Positions 1-7,740 of a stretch of 64,000 bases of DNA are shown here, piece by piece. A program made the position numbers and the translations under genes. The notes under the pieces were generated by a model. That model worked only from the letters and a program-made list of their open reading frames with translations, did no database searches and was not told where the DNA came from. The stretch covers positions 1 to 64,000 of the forward strand of contig CAYPOD010000014.1 in the NCBI GenBank assembly GCA_964412375.1. The letters are read 5' to 3'. Position 1 is the first letter of the stretch. Each line of letters starts with the position of its first letter. Source of the DNA: CADEDV01 sp964412375 (GTDB taxonomy: Bacteria > Bacteroidota > Bacteroidia > Chitinophagales > Chitinophagaceae).

Positions 1-3000
1 TCAGATTTCAGTGCATGGACAAATGCATACACATTGATAACATTGTGTAATCCCATTACAACTTTCCCGTACACAGAAACATTTGAAGATGCCAGTCCAA
101 CCCGGATATGCTGGAGAAATCAAACCCTCAGCGGTAGTTATTCATGGACCTATGGTGCCGGATCCGGCAACGGTGGTCCTGTGACTTCCGCTCATGGTGG
201 CCTGGTAAACGCAAGGTATTTTGGCAGTGGTTATGGCGGTGAAGTAGCATTGCTCGTTTCTCCTGAACTTGATCTTTCAAGTCCGGGTATGGCGGCAAAC
301 GGAGTTGATCTTGAATTCTGGATGGCCAACCCCTCCTGGCTGGGAGATATTAATCCTTTCAGGGTATTGTATAAATCCGCACCATCAGATCCTTGGACGG
401 TGCTTCCGGGTGCTGTATTCAACAGCCCGGTGAATGCATGGACAAAAATTGAAATAGAGAACCTGCCCAACATCAGCAGCACTTATTATATTGCTTTTGA
501 AGGCACACAATTGTGGGGATGGGGTCTTGCCATAGATGATGTAGTCATCAAAGAAGGCCCATCATGCCGCAAGCCAAGGGATGTAAGAGCACTGGGCGTT
601 ACACCAAATTCAGCTGAAGTGTATTTTGTTTCACCCGGTACAGACTTTATCGTTGAGTATGGCGCTCCGGGCTTCACCCCGGGTGTGGATGGCAATGCCG
701 GTGTTGGCGGAACTATTGTCACAGGCACTTCTTCACCAATCACAATTAATGGTCTCACCACTTCTACTACCTATGATATTTATATCAGGAGGGTTTGTAT
801 CGCCGGTGTTGATTACAGTGAAAACGTCAGGGTGTCTGCAACTACACTTTGTGATGCAGTGAATATTCCTTACTTCCAGAATTTTGAATCTGCTATCGTA
901 CCCGCAATGCCAACTTGTACCAGCGTGGAGGATGTAAACGGCAACAGCGGCTCATTCTGGCTGGGTACAGGTGCCGGTACATGGGAAACATATACCGATG
1001 CCAACCCGCTGACCTATGTTTCTCCGTCAACCAGCCTGCTCTATTTCTATGACTTTAATGATCTCACACGTCCGGCAGATGATTGGTTCTATCTCCGCGG
1101 ACTCAACCTGACAGCGGGAACGACCTATCGTCTTAAATTCTTCTACAAAGGATTGGATGGAGTGAATTTCCCGGAAAGACTGGAAGTGAAATATGGTCTG
1201 GCCGCCAGCGCTGCGAATATGACAGCCGGCACCATTTTCAATAACAGCAATATTTCATCTGTATATGGCGGTGCCTTCGATTCTGTAAGAGTTGACTTCA
1301 CTCCGTCTGCGGATGGTGTTTATTATATCGGTTTCCATGCCTATTCATTTGCCGACAGGTTTGGTATCCTGATTGATGATGTCAGTGTAAGGGAAGCTCC
1401 ATTGCTGGATGTAGGTATCAGTAGCATTACTTTACCTAACCTGTCTTGTCCGACTAATAATGTGTTTATCCAGGCAGCTATAAGGAACTATGATATCAAC
1501 ACGGTTGATTTCGCTGTTACTCCGGTGAACGTAAATGCAAGAATCATACGTGACGGTACGAATATCACAAACCTGCCGGCAACATTGATCAATTCAGGTA
1601 CTATATCGCCCAATGGAACAATGAATATTTTCCTGGGTACCGCTTTCAATTTTGTGGCGGGCTCTTACGAGATTATATTAAACACCACTTCTGCAGGAGA
1701 TATTGAAACCGTTAATGACACATTGCGTACAACACTCGTAGTTAATCCGGTGCCTGCTGCACCGGCAGTAACCCCGGTTGCACCGCAGGTGTGCCTTGGT
1801 AATGCGGTTCAGCTAACGGTTGCGGCTACAACCCCGATTGTCACTGCAACGTCAGCGACAACAGGAGCTATTTCTGTTGCGATTCCTGATGGCAGTGCGG
1901 CAGGAGCCACCAGCACCCTTGCTATAAGCGGCATTCCGTCAACAGCTACGATTACGGGTATTACTGTAAGAGTGAATATGACCCATACCTGGATTAGTGA
2001 TATGGTAGTTAACCTGAGGGCGCCAAATGGAAATGTACTGAACCTGTTCAACCGCAGGGGCGGCTCAGGTGATAACCTCACCAACACGGTGTTTAGTTCG
2101 GCTTCCACCACTTCACTCACAACAGGTACACCACCATACACCGGAACTTTTGCTGCAGATGCAGCTACCGGTGTTGGACCTACAGGCAATACATCGAATG
2201 TCACAACCTGGTCTGACCTGTATTCGGTTGGAAGCGGCAACTGGGTATTAAGCCTGCGGGACTATGTAGGCTTTGATGCCGGCACACTTACCAACTGGTC
2301 AATTACTATCAACTATAGTTATTTCCCTGCTGTGACATGGAGCCCGGTAACAGAATTGTTTACCAATGCAGCAGCAACCACTCCGTATGTTGCTGGCACG
2401 AATGCATACACTTTATGGGCCAAACCAACTGTAACAAGGACATACACTGCAACTGCTACCGGCGCCGGTGGATGTAATGCTTCAACCAATGTTACAGTAA
2501 CGGTGAATCCGAACCCGGTTGTTACTGCAGCCAGTCTGCCAGCAAGAATTTGTATCAGCGATACATTGGTTCCGCTGACAGCAACCCCTGCAGGCGGAAG
2601 CTGGAGTGGTATCGGTGTGTCAGGGAATAATTTTGTTCCTTCAGCATCGGCTGTCGGCACTTATACACTGACTTATAATTATAATAATGTGTTTGGTTGC
2701 CCCGGTTCAGCAACAACCATTGCTAAAGTGGAAGATTGCCCGGAAAGGATTGTCTTGCTGAGGGATAATGCAGTCGTATTGTTCCCCAACCCGACTGATG
2801 GCGGACGTTTCAACATCCGGATAAACAGTGTGCTTTATAACCGCCTGGGTATGCAGGTGTTTACCAATAACGGAACATTGGTGAGAACACAGCAATTTAC
2901 AGGACTTGTATATGGCAGGGTGATCCCGATTGATCTTTCTGCATTGCCGGGAGGCACTTATATCGTGAAATTCTACAACGATCAAGCCGGCCCGAGAACA

Positions 3001-3036
3001 GCGGATAAGAGTTTCAAAGTGATCATCGGACATTGA
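1..3036 (+). CDS. T9SS-exported multidomain surface/secreted protein (5' end missing)
   Basis: The reading frame is open from base 1, so the gene starts upstream and only about 1011 C-terminal codons are seen. Order of parts: a jelly-roll module (MAM/choice-of-anchor-J-like, with NFES/TFED-type starts) at about residues 20-185, a fibronectin-III-like segment, a second jelly-roll (about 290-465), a CARDB-like Ig stretch, a proprotein-convertase P-domain-like module (about 600-770, with WISDMVVNLRAPNG and GNWVLSLRDYVGFDAGTLTNW), another Ig-like part, and a type A T9SS sorting domain in the last about 85 residues (LFPNPTDGG ... LPGGTYIVKF). Proteins of this kind are exported across the outer membrane by the type IX system and the tail is removed. 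Ligand or enzyme activity cannot be told, because any catalytic domain would lie upstream. Confidence 0.9.
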   Translation, partial: SDFSAWTNAYTLITLCNPITTFPYTETFEDASPTRICWRNQTLSGSYSWTYGAGSGNGGPVTSAHGGLVNARYFGSGYGGEVALLVSPELDLSSPGMAANGVDLEFWMANPSWLGDINPFRVLYKSAPSDPWTVLPGAVFNSPVNAWTKIEIENLPNISSTYYIAFEGTQLWGWGLAIDDVVIKEGPSCRKPRDVRALGVTPNSAEVYFVSPGTDFIVEYGAPGFTPGVDGNAGVGGTIVTGTSSPITINGLTTSTTYDIYIRRVCIAGVDYSENVRVSATTLCDAVNIPYFQNFESAIVPAMPTCTSVEDVNGNSGSFWLGTGAGTWETYTDANPLTYVSPSTSLLYFYDFNDLTRPADDWFYLRGLNLTAGTTYRLKFFYKGLDGVNFPERLEVKYGLAASAANMTAGTIFNNSNISSVYGGAFDSVRVDFTPSADGVYYIGFHAYSFADRFGILIDDVSVREAPLLDVGISSITLPNLSCPTNNVFIQAAIRNYDINTVDFAVTPVNVNARIIRDGTNITNLPATLINSGTISPNGTMNIFLGTAFNFVAGSYEIILNTTSAGDIETVNDTLRTTLVVNPVPAAPAVTPVAPQVCLGNAVQLTVAATTPIVTATSATTGAISVAIPDGSAAGATSTLAISGIPSTATITGITVRVNMTHTWISDMVVNLRAPNGNVLNLFNRRGGSGDNLTNTVFSSASTTSLTTGTPPYTGTFAADAATGVGPTGNTSNVTTWSDLYSVGSGNWVLSLRDYVGFDAGTLTNWSITINYSYFPAVTWSPVTELFTNAAATTPYVAGTNAYTLWAKPTVTRTYTATATGAGGCNASTNVTVTVNPNPVVTAASLPARICISDTLVPLTATPAGGSWSGIGVSGNNFVPSASAVGTYTLTYNYNNVFGCPGSATTIAKVEDCPERIVLLRDNAVVLFPNPTDGGRFNIRINSVLYNRLGMQVFTNNGTLVRTQQFTGLVYGRVIPIDLSALPGGTYIVKFYNDQAGPRTADKSFKVIIGH

Positions 3037-3061
3037 TAAAAAAAGCATTAACCAACATAGT

Positions 3062-3092
3062 ACATCCCGGTCACCTGGCCGGGATGTTTTAT
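3062..3092 (+). terminator. Rho-independent terminator after the T9SS gene
   Basis: A 9-bp perfect stem (ACATCCCGG at 3062-3070 with CCGGGATGT at 3079-3087) is followed by a T-rich run. It lies 25 bases after the T9SS stop codon. This is one reason to start the next gene at 3111 rather than at the TTG inside the previous stop region. Confidence 0.85.
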
Positions 3093-3110
3093 TTTTATCA
3101 TGGGGCAGAT

Positions 3111-3812
3111 ATGAAAACACATTTCCACCAAATAATGACACAGCACCAGGATGAATTTCATCCTGTTATTCCTTTCAATCCTGAAAGGCAAAAAATCATA
3201 TTACTTGATCTGACAGCAGATAATAAAGAGCTGACAGAAGATGTCTTTGCTGATATTACCAACTTCAGCCATTATATCAATCAAAAACTGGAGGCATACG
3301 GAGCCCGGTATGGGATTGGCGGTTATGCTGAACACAGGCATTTGTACAGCAGCAGCCATGTTTTTGATACAGATGGTGAAGAACCCAGGCGTTTACATCT
3401 TGGAACGGATATCTGGGGCAAACCCTATACAGCCGTTTCAGCGCCGCTTGACGGCATTGTTCACAGCTTTGCATTTAACAGCCGCCAGGGAGATTATGGC
3501 GCCACCATCATCCTGACACATCAACTGGACGATCTTGTATTTTACAGCCTGTATGGTCATTTAAGCCTGAACTCGATAAAAGATAAATCAGAAGGCCAGC
3601 ATATCGAAAAGGGTGATGTGTTTGCAGAGTTTGGTATATCCACTGACAATGGCCACTGGCCGCCACACCTGCATTTTCAGCTTATCCTTGATATGGGCGA
3701 ATGGAAAGGTGATTACCCGGGTGTATGCAAATTTTCTGAACGAGAAAAATGGCTGACCAATTGCCCGGACCCCGATATCATCCTGCGGCTCAGTAAATAC
3801 TTGCCGGAATGA
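3111..3812 (+). CDS. M23-family (LytM-like) metallopeptidase
   Basis: The 233-residue protein carries the zinc signature of M23 peptidases: HLGTD (HxxxD) near residue 102 and HLHFQ near residue 188, with the YSLYGHL strand between. M23 enzymes cut peptide cross-links of peptidoglycan. An in-frame TTG at 3033 would put the terminator hairpin inside the gene, so ATG 3111 is preferred. No signal peptide or membrane segment is seen (it begins MKTHFHQIMTQHQDE), which is unusual for a wall hydrolase. It lies 27 bases before ruvB, perhaps cotranscribed. Family assignment is firm; location and substrate are not. Confidence 0.85.
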   Translation: MKTHFHQIMTQHQDEFHPVIPFNPERQKIILLDLTADNKELTEDVFADITNFSHYINQKLEAYGARYGIGGYAEHRHLYSSSHVFDTDGEEPRRLHLGTDIWGKPYTAVSAPLDGIVHSFAFNSRQGDYGATIILTHQLDDLVFYSLYGHLSLNSIKDKSEGQHIEKGDVFAEFGISTDNGHWPPHLHFQLILDMGEWKGDYPGVCKFSEREKWLTNCPDPDIILRLSKYLPE

Positions 3813-3839
3813 GTTAGTTTTACAGCGAATTGAAAACAT

Positions 3840-4868
3840 ATGGCCAATCCCAACCTGAATAGTGATAAAGGATCGCTGAGTGCTGCGGATAAAGAATTTG
3901 AAAATAATATACGCCCCTCACAGATCAGTGAGTTTGCAGGACAGGTGCAAATCATCGAGAACCTCCGCATCTTTATCAAAGCTGCAAAAATAAGAGGAGA
4001 AGCATTGGATCATGTATTGTTTCATGGACCTCCGGGCCTGGGAAAAACAACGCTTTCCAGAATTGTAGCCAATGAATTAGGCGTGAATATTAAAGAAACT
4101 TCCGGGCCGGTGATTGAGAAACCCGGCGACCTGGCCGGCCTGCTCACCAACCTTGAACCCAATGATGTTCTTTTCATTGACGAGATACACCGCCTGAGCA
4201 CCGTGGTGGAAGAATATCTCTATGCAGCCATGGAAGATTACCGGATTGACATCATGATTGACAGCGGCCCCAATGCCCGGAGCATACAGATTGACCTCAA
4301 TCCTTTTACACTCATTGGAGCCACCACCCGCAGCGGATTGCTCACGGCACCCTTATTATCACGATTTGCCATCAAATCCAGGTTAGAGTATTACACTTCT
4401 GATACATTAAACAAGATCATTCAGCGGGCAGCAGGCATTTTAGGAACAAATATCTCCAAAGATGCCGTAGCTGAAATTGGCAGAAGAAGCCGCGGCACAC
4501 CCAGGATAGCCAATGGCCTTTTGCGAAGGGTGAGAGATTTTGCCCAGGTGCTGAATGATGGTGAAATTGATCTTGGCATCACCCAACATGCATTAAAAGC
4601 ATTGAACGTAGATGAATTCGGCCTTGATGATATGGACAACCGCATCCTGCTTACCATTATTGAAAAATTCAAAGGCGGGCCTGTCGGCATCACCACCATC
4701 GCCACAGCCGTAGGAGAAGAAGCAGGAACATTGGAAGAAGTATATGAACCATTCCTGATACAGGAAGGCTTCCTGCAACGAACACCAAGAGGAAGGGAAG
4801 TGACGGCAAAAGCGTATGAACATCTTGGTAAGAAAAACCCTGGCACAACAGGAACCTTATTCGAATAA
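3840..4868 (+). CDS. ruvB: Holliday junction branch-migration helicase RuvB
   Basis: Full-length at 342 residues. RuvB is the AAA+ motor that, with RuvA and RuvC, drives branch migration of Holliday junctions in the cytoplasm. Visible motifs are Walker A GPPGLGKTT (about residue 64), Walker B DEIHRL (about 113), sensor GATTRSGLL, the arginine-finger region SRF, and the C-terminal winged helix with TPRGREVT. The start ATG at 3840 gives the usual N-terminus, and a TAGTTTTA -7-like element lies at 3815-3822. ruvA and ruvC are not in the window. Confidence 0.97.
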   Translation: MANPNLNSDKGSLSAADKEFENNIRPSQISEFAGQVQIIENLRIFIKAAKIRGEALDHVLFHGPPGLGKTTLSRIVANELGVNIKETSGPVIEKPGDLAGLLTNLEPNDVLFIDEIHRLSTVVEEYLYAAMEDYRIDIMIDSGPNARSIQIDLNPFTLIGATTRSGLLTAPLLSRFAIKSRLEYYTSDTLNKIIQRAAGILGTNISKDAVAEIGRRSRGTPRIANGLLRRVRDFAQVLNDGEIDLGITQHALKALNVDEFGLDDMDNRILLTIIEKFKGGPVGITTIATAVGEEAGTLEEVYEPFLIQEGFLQRTPRGREVTAKAYEHLGKKNPGTTGTLFE

Positions 4869-4870
4869 AA

Positions 4871-4898
4871 ATGGGTGCTCGATAAAGAGACACCCATT
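4871..4898. terminator. Bidirectional terminator between ruvB and the response regulator
   Basis: ATGGGTG at 4871-4877 pairs with CACCCAT at 4891-4897, with an inner CTC/GAG pair. A-rich sequence to the left and T-rich to the right fit use by both convergent genes. Confidence 0.65.
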
Positions 4899-4919
4899 CG
4901 CATATTTTCAAATCTGTTA

Positions 4920-5618
4920 TTATTCCTGCACCACCAGCCTGAAACCGTTACCATGAATATTGACAATCTCAATTTTGGGATCATCCTTCAGGTATTTTCT
5001 CAGCTTGGCAATATAGACATCCATGCTGCGGCCGTTGAAGTAAGTATCGCTGCCCCATATTTTCTTTAAAGCCTGTTCTCTGGGCAACAGGTCATTGAGG
5101 TGCTCAGCCAGCATTTTCAGTAATTCATTTTCTTTGGGAGAAAGTGTTTGGGTAATACCACTATGCGTCAGTTGGCGCAGCTTGGGATTGAAATGATAAC
5201 TGGCCAGGTCAAACTCTTTGTTCTCACTTTCCTTGTTGATCTCTTCATTCCTTTTCAGGATGGCTTTTATTTTCAGCAGCAGCACTTCACTGTCAAAAGG
5301 CTTGGTGATATAATCATCGGCGCCGAGTTTATAGCCCTGGATAATATCTTCCTTCATTGTTTTGGCGCTGAGGAAAAACAGCGGAATATCCGGATCCACA
5401 TCCCTGATCTCTTCGGCCAGGGTGAAACCGTCCATATTCGGCATCATCACGTCGAGCAGGCAGAGTTCAAATTTTTCACGCTGAAAAGCTGCCAGCCCCA
5501 GCCGGCCATCTCTTTCAAGGGTGACATCATAGTCATTCAGTTCAAGATAGTTCTTTAAAACACTTCCGAGATTCGGATCGTCTTCGCACAAGAGGATTTT
5601 TGGTTTTTTACCTTCCAT
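4920..5618 (-). CDS. rprY: OmpR/RprY-type response regulator
   Basis: The 232-residue protein has a receiver domain (about 1-120) with acidic pocket CEDD, phosphoacceptor Asp in LLDVMMPNMDG, the conserved SAK and KPF motifs. It is followed by a winged-helix DNA-binding domain (about 135-230; LSPKENELLKML and SMDVYIAKLRKYL). Length and sequence fit the RprY regulators common in Bacteroidota, so the symbol is a likely rather than proven name. No partner histidine kinase is adjacent, so it is an orphan here. Transcribed divergently from the GroES-like gene. Confidence 0.9.
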   Translation of the reverse strand: MEGKKPKILLCEDDPNLGSVLKNYLELNDYDVTLERDGRLGLAAFQREKFELCLLDVMMPNMDGFTLAEEIRDVDPDIPLFFLSAKTMKEDIIQGYKLGADDYITKPFDSEVLLLKIKAILKRNEEINKESENKEFDLASYHFNPKLRQLTHSGITQTLSPKENELLKMLAEHLNDLLPREQALKKIWGSDTYFNGRSMDVYIAKLRKYLKDDPKIEIVNIHGNGFRLVVQE

Positions 5619-5745
5619 GATTCGTAGATTTTTGATTCATAGTCTATATGAGGACAAATAAAAGTAAATCATTTGCCGAACTTATGAACAGCCGGATAAT
5701 ATTTTGTTAAGAGTACCCGTACAGCCGCATTTGACAGCCGTTTTC

Positions 5746-5753
5746 TACATTTG
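5746..5753 (+). promoter_or_regulatory. -7 element TACATTTG before the GroES-like gene
   Basis: Exact match to the Bacteroidota TAnnTTTG element, only 18 bases before ATG 5771. If used, the transcript has a leader of about 10 bases. No -33 TTTG at the normal distance is obvious. Confidence 0.5.
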
Positions 5754-5770
5754 TCCTTCAATTGTTCAAT

Positions 5771-6148
5771 ATGGCCATGCACATAACCCCGGATAATCGT
5801 TTGAAGAAACTGATCGTTATCGGAGACCGCTTGCTCATTAAACCCACCCGCCCTGATGAACGAACCGCCAGTGGTCTCTACCTGCCACCGGGTGTACAGG
5901 AAAAAGAAAAGGTGCAGCAGGGTTATGTCATTAAAACCGGTCCCGGTTATGCCATCCCGATGCCGGTGGAAGATGAACCCTGGAAGGGCGAGGAAGAAAA
6001 AGTGAAATATGTACCCCTGCAGGCCAAAGAGGGTGACCTTGCTATATTTCTTCTGAGCGGTGCAACAGAAGTGATGTATGAAAGTGAAAAATATTTTATA
6101 GTACCGCAGAGTGCTATTTTGATGCTGGAGAGAGAGGAGGACTTGTAA
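5771..6148 (+). CDS. GroES-like co-chaperone family protein
   Basis: A 125-residue protein with the GroES fold signature (VIGDRLLIKP, SGLYLPPG, GYVIKTGPG, FIVPQSAILM). It is longer than GroES (about 95 residues) because of an insertion around residues 62-88 (MPVEDEPWKGEEEKVKYVPL). GroES caps the GroEL chamber; this stand-alone paralogue is not next to groL, so its partner is unknown. ATG 5771 is preferred to the upstream TTG at 5762; ATG 5777 is also possible. Family sure, function inferred. Confidence 0.85.
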   Translation: MAMHITPDNRLKKLIVIGDRLLIKPTRPDERTASGLYLPPGVQEKEKVQQGYVIKTGPGYAIPMPVEDEPWKGEEEKVKYVPLQAKEGDLAIFLLSGATEVMYESEKYFIVPQSAILMLEREEDL

Positions 6149-6180
6149 GAATCCATTAACTTCCGTTTAAATATTCTCAA

Positions 6181-7740
6181 ATGTCGGATACTACAAAATT
6201 TTTGGAAGCTGTCAATGCAGGTTATTCTTTCAAAGGCGAAAGTTTCAAACTCGGTTGCGCTATGCTGGATGGGCAGGTGGTCAATGGCGCAGATGTGCTT
6301 ATCCCAATGAAAACACTGAACCGGCATGGATTGATTGCCGGGGCTACGGGCACCGGTAAAACCAAAACACTGCAGGTGCTGTCAGAATGTTTAAGTGATG
6401 CAAGTGTCCCCGTGCTGTTGATGGACATCAAAGGCGACCTGAGTGGTATTGCAGCAGCCGGAACGGTGAATGATAAAATAACCGAACGATGCCAGAAACT
6501 GAATATTGGTTTTAAACCAACAGCATACCCCGTTGACCTGCTCACATTAAGTAATGAAAAGGGAGTGAGGCTAAGGGCCACTGTGAGTGAATTTGGCCCG
6601 GTGCTGCTATCCAAAATTCTTGGGTTGAATGATACGCAGGGTGGTTTTGTATCCATGATTTTTAAATATTGTGATGACAGCAAACTCCCCTTATTGGATC
6701 TGAAAGATTTTATTAAGGTATTGCAATATGTGAGTGACGAAGGGAAAGCAGAACTGGAGAAAACATATGGGAAAATTTCCACAACCTCTACGGGAACCAT
6801 TTTGAGAAAAGTGATTGAGTTGCAGCAACAGGGCGCCGATGTTTTTTTTGGGGAAAAAAGTTTTGAAGTGGACGACCTGATGCGCATCAGTGGAGATGGA
6901 AAAGGTGTGATCTCGGTGGTGAGGGTGACTGATCTGCAGGACAGGCCAAAGCTGTTTTCTACATTCATGCTGCAATTGCTGGCCGAGTTGTATGCAACCT
7001 GCCCCGAAGAAGGCGACCTGGACAAACCAAAGCTGGTGATGTTTATTGATGAAGCACACCTGATATTCCAGGAAGCCAGCCAGGTGTTGTTGCAGCAAAT
7101 TGAAACCGTTATCAAGCTGATCCGCTCCAAAGGCATTGGTATTTATTTCTGTACACAAAACCCGATGGATGTGCCTGCTGCAGTGCTGGCGCAGTTGGGT
7201 TTGAAAGTTCAACATGCTTTGCGGGCCTTTACGGCAGCCGATAGAAAAGTGATCAAACAAACGGCAGAGAATTATCCTGAAACTGATTTTTATAAAACAG
7301 AAGATCTCATCACGCAGCTAGGAACCGGTGAAGCATTTGTGACGGTGTTAAATGAAAAAGGCATTCCCACACCGCTTGCACATTGTATGATCCGTCCGCC
7401 GCAGAGCCGGATGGATATACTGTCAGATGCAGAGATAGATGCACTTGTTGCGAAATCTAAAATTGCTGCCAAATACAACCAGGTGATAGATAGTGTAAGT
7501 GCTCATGAAATTCTTACGGAGAAACTCAATGAAGCAGCAGAAAGGGCGGAAGAGATAAAAAAACAGCAGGAAGCTGCAAAGGGAACCAAAACCACCAGAA
7601 CCACAACTAAAAAAGATAAAACAATTTTTGACGACCCTACTGTCCGCAGTATGACCCGGACGGCGGGGAACACCATTATACGATCCTTGTTAGGAGCTCT
7701 TGGTTTGGGAGGCAGAAGCAGGAAGAAAACATTATTTTAA
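6181..7740 (+). CDS. HerA/DUF853-family ATPase (YjgR-like)
   Basis: The 519-residue protein has Walker A GATGTGKTK near residue 58, Walker B LVMFIDEAHL near 287, and the RSKGIGIYFCTQNP sensor region typical of HerA-like DUF853 ATPases. Its C-terminus has the family's basic tail (FDDPTVRSMTRTAGNTIIRS and GGRSRKKTLF). HerA-type motors are hexameric DNA translocases; the YjgR subgroup has no firmly established task. It follows the GroES-like gene by 32 bases and probably shares its transcript. Its last 9 bases overlap the end of convergent recQ. Confidence 0.9.
   Translation: MSDTTKFLEAVNAGYSFKGESFKLGCAMLDGQVVNGADVLIPMKTLNRHGLIAGATGTGKTKTLQVLSECLSDASVPVLLMDIKGDLSGIAAAGTVNDKITERCQKLNIGFKPTAYPVDLLTLSNEKGVRLRATVSEFGPVLLSKILGLNDTQGGFVSMIFKYCDDSKLPLLDLKDFIKVLQYVSDEGKAELEKTYGKISTTSTGTILRKVIELQQQGADVFFGEKSFEVDDLMRISGDGKGVISVVRVTDLQDRPKLFSTFMLQLLAELYATCPEEGDLDKPKLVMFIDEAHLIFQEASQVLLQQIETVIKLIRSKGIGIYFCTQNPMDVPAAVLAQLGLKVQHALRAFTAADRKVIKQTAENYPETDFYKTEDLITQLGTGEAFVTVLNEKGIPTPLAHCMIRPPQSRMDILSDAEIDALVAKSKIAAKYNQVIDSVSAHEILTEKLNEAAERAEEIKKQQEAAKGTKTTRTTTKKDKTIFDDPTVRSMTRTAGNTIIRSLLGALGLGGRSRKKTLF

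Noticed and set aside
6222..7136. Long minus-strand frame of 304 codons opposite the HerA-like gene
   Set aside because: Serine/threonine-rich translation without any motif; it is the antisense shadow of a clear ATPase gene.
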